DNA of 64,000 nucleotides from NCBI GenBank assembly GCA_947650365.1, contig OX393553.1:71350485-71414484 (forward strand), given 5' to 3'. How positions within the stretch are numbered: position 1 is the first letter of the stretch; every line of letters starts with the position of its first letter. The notes under the pieces were generated by a model. The model had not been told where the DNA came from, ran no database searches, and was given only the letters and a program-made list of their open reading frames with translations. Made by a program: the position numbers and the translations under genes. Positions 48,311 to 58,466 of this stretch are shown piece after piece. This DNA comes from Chamaelirium japonicum (taxonomy: Eukaryota; Streptophyta; Magnoliopsida; Liliales; Melanthiaceae).

Positions 48311-49420
48311 TTACCCCCTCCCAATTAGGCTGGTGGTAACTTGGTTGAATGGGACTCCACAAGGCAAGACTAGTGGCCGATGCCGACGGACGATTGCGTA
48401 GGTGGGGGTCGGCAAGACACCCAGGGGGCGGGTGGTTTCGGGCTAAAATCATAGGGGGCGGGTGGTTTCGGGCTAAAATCGCTCCTCTCTCTGTTTCAGT
48501 CCAATTGAAAGAGAGAGAGAGAGGATTCATGGCCGTTGATGTTCTGTTTGATGGGTATGCCATGTCATATCACTTGCTATAGTCAGAGCAAAGCCTTTTA
48601 ACCCACAATTATTGTCCCGATTGTGTTGAACCACAGTTTGGTCAGAGAAAAGGCATGACAGCTATTTGTGTTGTAAATGACAACAACTAGGTGTTATAAA
48701 CTCACCCACTCTCTCAAATTGGATGGATGAAATGCTGTTCAGCCAACTTAATAGTTGAATACCTCACCTGTAAGTGTGTATCATGTGAATGGATGCCATT
48801 GATATGTGTTGAACATCTGAATATCGGTTGCCAGGTTAGTGGTGCCACTGCTGAGGGCATGAGTCCTAGCCGTTCGCGATTCCTGACCGTTGATGTCATG
48901 CTCTCGGTATGCTATGAACGAAGGGCAGTGTCGGGTGTCCCATTACAGCCGTTGTTGCATGCCGGTGTGCGATTGGGTCTGATTTACTGATCGGGCCCGA
49001 GTACGATTCAGTTTATCTACCCGATGGTCGCTAGGAGTAGGGTGCCGGAGCTTGTCGACGTTTGTCCGTCGAGTGCATAGACAAACGTGGGTGACCCCTG
49101 GCCAAGGGTCGATTGGTCGATCACTGTTAGTCGATGATGACGGTTCAGAGGGTTGATGTTTATGGCTGAATCTCGAGTGTTCAATGGAATTGCGATCGAC
49201 CGGTTGAGACGGTCAATCGTTGCCAGGAGGTCAATACTGTCGGAAGATTGAACGACGAATGTCGCCCAATCGTTTGTAGCATCGAAGGCTATGCCACGGG
49301 TCGTGCACGTCGCTTTTGAGGGCTGGTTGACCGAGGCGGGGTGCTGATTGATGCAACAGGTTCTAGTTGAATGTCGACCATAGGTCTCAGACTTTGTCTT
49401 TGAATGCAAAGGCTATTTCC
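48311..49420. other. Spacer between minisatellites
   Basis: No gene can be supported. A 35-bp exact direct duplication (GGGGGCGGGTGGTTTCGGGC...) occurs at about 48423-48480. The open frames here are short and lack motifs. Confidence 0.4.
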
Positions 49421-50500
49421 TTAGGCCGAGACAGTATCGATGTCTCGGCATTGGAAGGGTGCCGAGGCGGTGAAGCCTGCCTCGGACTTTGTCTTCGAGT
49501 GCCGAGGCGGATGTAGCCTTGGCCCGATACGATGTAGGCATCTCGGCCTTCGTCAGGTGCCGAGGTGGCAAAACCTGCCTCGGACTTTGTCTTCGAATGC
49601 GGAGACGGAGGTCGCCTTGGGTCGAGACGGTATCGACGTCTCGGGCTTCGTTAGGTGCCGAGGCGGGGAAGCCTGCCTCGAACTTTGTCTTCGAATGTCG
49701 AGGCGAAGGTCGCCTCGGGCCGAGACGGTGCCGACGTCTCGGGCTTCGTCAGGTGCCGAGGTAGCGAAGCCTGTCTTGGACTTTGTCTTTGAATGCCGAG
49801 GCAGAGGTTGCCTTGGGCCAAGACGGTGCTGATGTCTCGAGCTTTGCTTTTGAATGCCAAGGCTATCACCTTGGGCCGAGACGATGTCGCCGTCTCGGGC
49901 TTTGTCTGGTGTTGAGGCGGCGGAGCCTGCCTTGGATTTTGCTTTCGAATACCAAGACTGTCACCTTGGGCCGAGACGATGTCACCGACTCAGACTTTGT
50001 CTGTTGCCAAGGCGGTGGAGCCTGCCTCGGGCTTTGTTTTCGAATGTCAAGGCTGTCACCTTAGGTCGAGACGATGTCACTGTCTTGGGATTTGTTTATT
50101 GCCGAGGCGGTGGAGCCTGCCTCGACCTTTGCTTTTGAATGCCAAGGCTGTCACCTTGTGCCGAGACGATGTTGCCATCTCATGCTTTGTCAGATGCCGA
50201 GGCGGCGGAGTTTGCCTCGGGCTTTGTTTTCGAATGTCAAGGCTGTTACCTTGGGTCGAGACAGTGTCACTGTCTCGGGCTTTGTCTATTGCCGAGGCGA
50301 TGGAGCCTGCCTCGGGCTTTGCTTTCGAATGCCAAGGTTGTCACCTTGGGTCGAGAAGATGTCGTCGTCTCGTGCTTTGTCAAATGCCATGGCGGCGAAG
50401 CCTGCCTCGAGCTTTGCTTTTCAATGCCAAGGCTGTTACCTTGGGCCGAGACGATGTTGCCGTCCCGGGCTTTATCTTTGAATGCCAAGGTCAGGCCTTG
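49420..50500. repeat. 97-bp minisatellite array
   Basis: Twelve units recognised by the start GCCGAGACGATGTCGCCGTC, at about 49422, 49521, 49621, 49720, 49816, 49877, 49970, 50066, 50159, 50254, 50350 and 50444. Each also carries GCCGAGGCGGCGGAGCCTGC and TTTGTCTTCGAATGCC. One unit is shortened to 61 bp. Confidence 0.92.
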
Positions 50501-50526
50501 GGCTCGTTGATCAATAGGGGGTTAGA

Positions 50527-51285
50527 CTTCGGAGTACTCAGCGTGGTGCCTTTGTATCAGTTGAACTTAGGGAAGTACCATTTTAGTCGAACCTACGTCG
50601 GGACGCGTAGTTTTGTACTGTTGCAGGTTAGTCGGTCGTGTTGCAACACAAACCAAACTAACTGTGGCAAGGCACTAGTGCATGTGCCCTTACGTGACAA
50701 TGGGAGCATATGCAACGTCATTGATTTGGAGTACTCAGTATAGCGCCCTTGTATCAATTGGACTTAGGCGAAGCGCTATTTCAGTCGAACCTACGTATCG
50801 GGACACGTAGCTTTGTACCATTGCAAGTTAGTCGACTGTATTGCAAGGCGAACCAAACTAACTGTAGCGAGGCACTAGTGCATGTGTCCTTATGTGACAA
50901 AAGGGAGTATGTGTGACGCTAATGATTCGAAGTACTCAGCGTGGCACCCTTGTATCGATTGGACTTAGGTGAAGTGCCGTTTCAGTCGAACCTACGTATC
51001 GGGACACGTAGCTTTGTACTGTTGCAGGTTAGTAGACCGTGTCGCAATATAAACCGAACTAACTGTGGTGAGGCACTAGTGCATGTGTCCTTACGTGATA
51101 ACGGGAGCATGTGCGACGCCAATTATTCGGAGTACTCAGCATAGCACCCTTGTATCGATTGGACTTAGGCGATGTGCCATTTCAGTCGAACCTACGTATC
51201 GGGGTCACATAGCTTTGTACCATTGCAGGTTAGTCGACCATGTCGCAATGCGAACTGAACTAACTGTGATGTTGAGTAGAAGTTA
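50527..51285. repeat. 200-bp tandem repeat, four units
   Basis: Units start GGAGTACTCAGCG at 50531, 50728, 50929 and 51129 and share TTTCAGTCGAACCTACGT, GACACGTAGCTTTGTACC and GAGGCACTAGTGCATGTG. Confidence 0.95.
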
Positions 51286-51387
51286 AGACAGAATTTGAAG
51301 CAGGGTTATTTCATTGATAACTTGGGACATGTTACATCGTGGATTTCAGATGAGCGACCTTCCAAGTTGTTGATAGTTAGTGACCTT

Positions 51388-52130
51388 CTATTCTGATCGA
51401 TCGATAGGCTGCTTCCCTTTGGTGTTCGTAATCTTCTGAGGCTCTGCGGGTCCATCGTCTGCCCGCCTCGGCCTCTTGGAGACTCCATCTTCTTCAGTCC
51501 GAGAGTTGTGAGCTTGAGTTATTGGTCTCGTTGGCTCTTTATCAGAAAGACGCTTCTTGAGGTCTTGTTTCTTGTGAGCGACTTGATCGTTCTCAACCTC
51601 GATCTCCTGATGTATTCGATTGAAGAGTACTCCAAGGGAGGCAGGAGGATTGCGGATGAGGTCATTGTAGATATGAAGGTCAAAACATAGGGCATTCTGG
51701 AATATGAGCATGATGGCTTCATCATCGAGGTGACGCCACGAGAGCATAGCGTGCTCATTCTGGAACCTCCGAGTGAATTCTCGAAGGGTTTTATCCGATC
51801 TCATCCTGAGTCGGTAGAGGGAGTCCAACTTCTTCTTCGGCTTGAGGTTCAGCTGATAGTGTTGAATGAAGTGGTCTGCCAGATCCTTGAACCAACTCAC
51901 GAAGCTGGAAGGAAGGTTGTAATACTAATCGAGTGACATATCGTCCAGGTTGCCAGCAAAGGTGCGGCATAAAACCTGGTTGTCGTTATAATATAGCGTT
52001 AGCACCTACTTGAAAGCAAGGACATGTATTGTCGGATCTCCCGTTAGACAGTTGAACTTGGGGAGAGCGGGGGTCCTCTAGCTTTGAGGAAACTGGGCTT
52101 GGAGAATATGCTGGTGAAGTGGCCCTTCGG
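51388..52130 (-). pseudogene. gypsy gag remnant
   Basis: Minus-strand frames read LPKFNCLTGDPTIHV, YYNDNQVLCRTFAGNLDDMS, then SWFKDLADHFIQHYQLNLKP, LYRLRMRSDKTLREFTRRFQ and NEHAMLSWRHLDDEAI. These are the retrotransposon gag core of Ty3/gypsy elements, followed by a Lys/Glu-rich tail. The upper part has stops and a frame change. Upstream coding sequence ends at 52200, where a copia LTR is inserted. No pol follows on the left, where tandem repeats begin instead. Confidence 0.82.
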
Positions 52131-52200
52131 AGGCGTGATTGTTCTGACGATGACCTCGTTGGTCAGAGAGGCGTCTCAGAGGAAGAGGAGGCGAAGAGGG

Positions 52201-54158
52201 TGTTGGAATTAAAACCCATTATCAGAGTCGCAGCGAAAGCAAAAGATAGATCCGAAGATCTTACGGTGTATGTTTCATTACAATTAATTCTACAAAACAA
52301 TCTACATACAAATCTATGATCTTAGCATATGTGCGGACACCCTAGAGGCTTACTACGATCTATGGAAGACATGCATGCATCTAGTTAGGTGTTTAGAATC
52401 ATCATACCTTGTGGATCTATGATCTGAAGAGAACGAAACGATGATGAACCGCACGTGAATCGCAAGGGAAGCTGTCGGATAGCACCTTGTCTTTTGCAAA
52501 TGGAGGAATCCTCAAAGTCCTATATCTAAGTGCAAGGACTACGAGACGATGGAGGAATTCGTTACGAAGACGACGGCGAGCCGCGAGATCTCCTCATTTT
52601 CTTTCTCTCTTCTTCCTTCTCCTTCCTTCCTCCTTTTTCCTTCTTCTTTCGCTTTCTTCCTTGGCTGAAACCACAAAGAGGGAGAGAGGGAGAGGGGTTC
52701 GGATTTTTCAAAAGAGGGGAGAGCATAGGATCGGCCCCTCCCTCTCTATTCCTCATATAGGGCAGGTCCCCTACTGCTCTACGCAAGCTAGGGGCAGCCC
52801 CATATGGACTAGGATGAGGGGGGGGGGGGGGTCGGTTTTAGGGTTTCAGAATACCTATCGTGAAGCCTGGACGAAAACGCCCTTCACGAAAAGTGAAACA
52901 CTGTAAGAGAGATTGAGTGAGGTGCGCTACTCGGAATTGAGTTTCGTCGGTGCCTATGAGCTCCTGGAATTATTCCGCTCATTTCAAGATCCATATTCAA
53001 TATGTTATGAGTCATATTTTAGTATTTACCAAAATACCCCTATGACCCTTAACATATATGAATTAGGTTCCTAGGCTCCGGGCTTGCGCTCCATCATGCT
53101 ACTTCGCATCCAACGTATCCAACCAGGTCGGGGAACAATTCCTATACACAACGACAGGGTGGAACCTTCAGGGTTCAGGATCTCTAGCTCCAACCGGATC
53201 CCTGATTAACTGTTCCGATGACACACCGAAAGTTCTATTAATCAGCCCTAATCTGATTAACTCGCGTAGCCACCCAGAGTGCGATGCGAGTTGAACTCTA
53301 GTGATCCTAAACTTATGTTACTCCCTCGTAACCCTGTTTCTCTACTATACTCTGATAATCCTTAGTCCCTCCTATTACTGGTGCCATGATACGACTCGGG
53401 CGGTGGGGAGCACTGTCAGATCCCGATCGATCATCTGACTAGGATTTGATAACTTGTCATCTATAACACCACACACATTCTGGTGCTATGCCTAGCATTC
53501 GGAATGTCGTCAATCATACTGACAGCCACCAGGCCTGGGTTAACTGTGTGGACAGATTGACTCATCAAAATGCACCAATCCAACACTGGACGTCGGATAA
53601 CCTGTAGGGATTGCATGACACTCAAGTGCCAGCCGGGTAACCCAACGTACCGTGGTATTGGACTATGGAAGGTCCACACACGTTGGCATATCAAAGCACC
53701 ACACAACTGGTTGGCCCAGTGTACATGGTCCCTCAGGGTTAAGGATAGATTATCTATAGTAGTAAGACGATTTATGCACCAGTGTCTGAATTACTGAACT
53801 GTGCGCCGTCTTGGTTCCTGTTCAACACGATTATCATGCTTAGTCAGGTAAATGGGAATCCCATGTTTCCATGGTGGAGACTTCACCACATCCTCTACCT
53901 GCCAAAACGTATTCTCGGTGAAGCGACCGGCATCACTAAAACTGTGAACTAGTTCTAGGTCTACACAGAACTGGTCCATTGGGTCTTCCAACCATGGATC
54001 CACCATACGCCTGAGTGGCCTACTGTGTTCCCTAGGGTCCTTTTATTATATATGTATTAACATATACCAAAGTAGTATTCTAATTAAAGCAATAACCAAA
54101 GTCATCTTTATTAATGTTAATATTGAAAATCCACGCTCACGACACACGAGCTACAACA
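52201..54158 (-). repeat. copia LTR, about 1.96 kb (3' LTR of a minus-strand element)
   Basis: Runs from TGTTGGAATTAAAACCC to GAGCTACAACA, with TGTTG...CAACA inverted ends. On the minus strand a purine tract CCAAGTGAGAGAT immediately precedes it, preceded in turn by the copia pol end. It interrupts the gypsy gag. No second LTR or target duplication is visible. Confidence 0.82.
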
Positions 54159-54310
54159 ATCTCTCACTTGGCCTAGCGGGGAATAACAGTCTTAACTCCC
54201 ATGGCATCTACGTGCTTCTCAAAAGCCTTGGTCGGTAACGCCTTTGTGAAAGGATCCGTCATGTTATCTGCAGACGCCACCTGAGTCACTGCAACCTCCC
54301 TTCACTTTTG
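54159..54310 (-). pseudogene. copia pol 3' stub
   Basis: The minus strand encodes QVASADNMTDPFTKALPTKA and FEKHVDAMGVKTVIPR then stop. This is the conserved end of the copia RNase H region. All upstream pol is missing, because a satellite array starts at about 54316. Confidence 0.88.
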
Positions 54311-54315
54311 CAAGT

Positions 54316-57300
54316 CCCGGATAATTCCAAGTTTGAATTATCGGATGCCGATCCGATGACGATCAGATCGAATCCAAACCTATTTCAAATCCAAAACACG
54401 CTAACTTATGATTTTCCAACACTTAGACACTAAATCGGAGAATCGATGCGTAAATTGTTCAAATATCCAATTAGAACTCGCTCGCAAGTCCGAAATACGG
54501 AATAATTCCAAGTTTGAATTATCGAATGCTGATCCGATGACGATCTGATCGAATCCAAAGCTATTTCAAATCTGAAACACGCTAACTTATGATTTTCCAA
54601 CACTTAGACTCTAAATCGGTGAATCAGTGCGTAAATTGTTCAAATATCCAATTAGAACTTGCTCGCAAGTCCGAAATATAGAATAATTCCAAGTTCGAAT
54701 TATCGGATGCCGATCCGATCAAATCCAAACCTATTTCAAATCCGAAACATGCTAACTTATGATTTTCCAACACTCAGACTCTAAATCGGTGAATCGGTGC
54801 GTAAATTGTTCAAATATCCAATTAGAACTCGCTCGCAAGTCCGAAATACGGAATAATTCCAAGTTTGAATTATCGGATTCCGATCCGATGACGATCCGAT
54901 CGAATCCAAACCTATTTCAAATCCGAAACACGCTAACTTATGATTTTACAACACTTAGACTCAAAATCGGTGAATCGTAACGTAAATTGTTTAAATATCC
55001 AATTAGAACTCGCTCGCAAGTCCGAAATACAGAATAATTCTAAGTTCGAATTATCGAATGCCGATCCGATGACGATCCGATCGAATCCAAAGCTATTTCA
55101 AATCCGAAACACGCTAACTTATGATTTTCCAACACTTAGACTCTAAATCGATGAATAAGTGCGTAAATTGTTCAAATATCCAATTAGAACTCGCTCGCAA
55201 GTCCGAAATACAGAATAATTCCAAGTTCGAATTATCGGATGCCGATCCAATGATGATCCGATCGAGTCCAAACCTATTTCAAATCCGAAACACGCTAACT
55301 TATGATTTTCCAACACTTAGACTCTAAATCGGTGAATCATAGTGTAAATTGTTCAAATATCCAATTAGAACTCGCTCGCAAGTCCGAAATACAGAATAAT
55401 TCCAAGTTCGAATTATCGAATGCCGATCCGATGACGATCCGATCGAATCCAAAGCTATTTCAAATCCGAAACACGCTAACTTATGATTTTCCAACACTTA
55501 GACTCTAAATCGGTGAATCGGTGCATAAATTATTCAAATATCCAATTAGAACTCGCTCGCAAGTCCGAAATACGGAATAATTCCAAGTTCGAATTATCGG
55601 ATGCCGATCCGATGACGATCCGATCGAATCCAAACCTATTTCAAATCCGAAACATGCTAACTTATGATTTTCCAACACTTAGACTCTAAATCGGTGAATC
55701 GTAGCGTAAATTGTTCAAATATCCAATTAGAACTCGCTCGCAAGTTCGAAATACGGAATAATTCCAAGTACGAATTATCGGATGCTGATCCGATGATGAT
55801 CCGATCGAATCCAAACCTATTTCAAATCCGAAACACGCTAACTTATGATTTTCCAACACTTAGACTCTAAATCGATGAATCGATGCGTAAATTGTTCAAA
55901 TATCCAATTAGAACTTGCTCGCAAGTCCGAAATACGGAATAATTCCAAGTACAAATTATCGGATGCCTATCCGATGATGATCCGATCGAATCCAAACCTA
56001 TTTCAAATCCGAAGCACGCTAACTTATGATTTTCCAATACTTAGATTCTAAATCGGTCAATCGGAGCGTAAATTGTTCAAATATCCAATTAGAACTCGCT
56101 CGCAAGTTCGAAATACAGAATAATTCCAAGTACGAATTATCGGATGCCGATCCGATGACGATCCGATCGAATCCAAACCTATTTCAAATCCGAAACACAC
56201 TAACATATGATTTTCCAATACTTAGACTCTAAATCGGTGAATCGGAGTGTAAATTGTTCAAATATCCAATTAGAACTCGCTCGCAAGTCCGAAATACGGA
56301 ATAATTCCAAGTTTGAATAATCGAATTCCGATCCGATAACGATCTGATCGAATCCAAACCTATTTCAAATCCGAAACACGCTAACTTATGATTTTCCAAC
56401 ACTTAGACTCTAAATCGGTAAATCAGATCATAAATTGGTCAAATATCCAATTAGAACTCGCTCGCAAGTTCGAAATACGAAATAATTTCATGTTCGAATT
56501 ATCGAATGCCGATCCGATCGAATCCAAACCTATTTCAAATCCGAAACACGCTAACTTATGATTTTCCAACACTTAAACTCTAAATCGGTGAATCGGAGCG
56601 TAAATTGTTCAAATATCCAATTAGAACTCGCTCGCAAGTCCGAAATACGGAATGATTCTAAGTTTGAATTATCGAATGCCGATCCGATGACGATCCGATC
56701 GAATCCAAACCTATTTCAAATCCGAAACACGCTAACTTATGATTTTCCAACACTTAGACTCTAAATCGGTGAATCGGATCGTAATGTGGTCAAATATCCA
56801 ATTAGAACTCGCTCGCAAGTCCGAAATACAGAATAATTCCAAGTTCAAATTATCGAATGCCGATCCGATGACGATCCGATCGAATCCAAACCTATTTCAA
56901 ATCCGAAACACGCTAACTTATGATTTTCCAACACTTAGACTCTAAATCGGAGAATCGAAGCGTAAATTGTTCAAATATCCAATTAGAACTCGCTCGCAAG
57001 TCCGAAATACGGAATAATTCCAAGTTCGAATTATCGGATACCGATCCAATGACGATCCGATCGAATCCAAACCTATTTCAAATCCGAAACACGCTAACTT
57101 ATGATTTTCCAACACTTACATTCTAAATCGGTGAATCATAGCGTAAATTGTTCAAATATCCAATTAGAACTCGCTCGCAAGTCCGAAATACGGAATAATT
57201 CCAAGTTTGAATTATCGGATGCCGATCCGATGACGATCCGATCGAATCCAAACCTATTTCAAATCCGAAACATGCTAACTTATGATTTTACAACACTTAG

Positions 57301-57617
57301 ACTCTAAATCGGTGAATCAGAGCGTAAATTGTTCAAATATCCAATTAGAACTCGCTCGCAAGTCCGAAATACAAAATAATTCCAAGTTCTAATTATCGAA
57401 TGTCGATCCGATGACGATCCTATCGAATCCAAACCTATTTCAAATCCGAACCTATTTCAATCGGAGAGTAAATTGTTAAAATATCCAATTAGAACTCGCT
57501 CGCAACTTCGAAATACGAAATAATTCTAAGTATGAATTATCGGATGCCGATCTGATCGAATCCAAACCTATTTCAAATCTGAAACACGCTAACTTATGAT
57601 TTTTTAACGCTTAGACT
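54316..57617. repeat. 181-bp satellite array, about 18 units
   Basis: The landmark TTATGATTTTCCAACACTTA recurs every 181 bp from 54408 to 57282. Two intervals are 170 bp (54589-54759 and 56388-56558), and the last two units are shortened and diverged. Shared blocks are CAAATATCCAATTAGAACTC, GCTCGCAAGTCCGAAATACG and GATCCGATGACGATCCGATC. The unit length is typical of plant centromeric or subtelomeric satellites, but this array is only 3.3 kb. Each unit gives a spurious 68-codon frame. Confidence 0.97.
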
Positions 57618-58466
57618 CAGTTATAGATATAAACCTTTTTTTAACAAATACATGTTAATTGCAGGAGCCGGGCGGCGTCAGGGGATGAGAGCACCAGCGT
57701 TGGTGGCGGGCCGCGTGGGGTGGTTGAGATAGGGCATGCATCATCTCGCAGTTTTGGATTGTGTAAAAATTATTTTATAATATGTGCTTATTTTTTGTTC
57801 TTGTCTATAATTGTCGGGTATTATGGTAATATTTGATAATTTGCTGCAATATTTTATAAATTTAGATAATATTTGATAATTTGCAGTAATATTTTATAAA
57901 TTATGGTAATATTTGATAAATTGTGGTAATATATTATGGTATTGTTGTAAATCACATGAATTAAATAACATTATTTAGGTAATTTTATTAAAAAATATAT
58001 ACTTATTACCGACGGAAATTAAATATTCCGTTGGTAATAATCTTTTTATTTTTTTAAAATTATTAATAAATTTTCGACGGATAATATATATCCGTCGGTA
58101 ATATATATATAATTACCGACAGTAAGGTATAGATCCGTCGGTAATATATATATAATTACCGACGGTAAATATAATAAATGTCGGTCAAAAGCTTATATAT
58201 GGCCGACGGATAATTAGTTTCCGTCGGCAATAATATATTATATTTATTATTAATTATTCAAATATTACCGACGGCTCTAATAGTACCGTCGGTATTAATC
58301 ATTATTACAGACGGAAATATTTAGTCCGTCGCATATTTTTCCCGACACCTTTTTTCCCGACAGACTAGCGACGGAAATCGCGTCCGTCGCTATAAATAAT
58401 TACCGACGGAAAACTAATATTACCGACGGATATTTTCTGTCGGTAAAAACTATTTTTTTTGTAGTG
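57618..58466 (-). mobile_element. CACTA (En/Spm) transposon, one end
   Basis: On the minus strand the sequence starts CACTACAAAAAAAATAG at 58466, the diagnostic CACTA terminus. From 58008 to 58440 it carries about fifteen subterminal ACCGACGGA / TCCGTCGGT motifs in both orientations, the expected transposase-binding region. The opposite terminus and any transposase are not seen. Leftward, AT-rich DNA leads into the 181-bp satellite. The end sits inside the PMD ORF; the flanking base triplet is TGT. Confidence 0.88.

Noticed and set aside
49440-50743. Open frames up to 254 codons in the 97-bp array
   Set aside because: They are repeat translations. The unit length is not a stable multiple of three, and no domain is recognisable.
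54759-57307. A dozen similar 68-codon frames in a row
   Set aside because: Each is the same frame of the 181-bp satellite unit. They have no starts, signals or selection pattern of a gene family.
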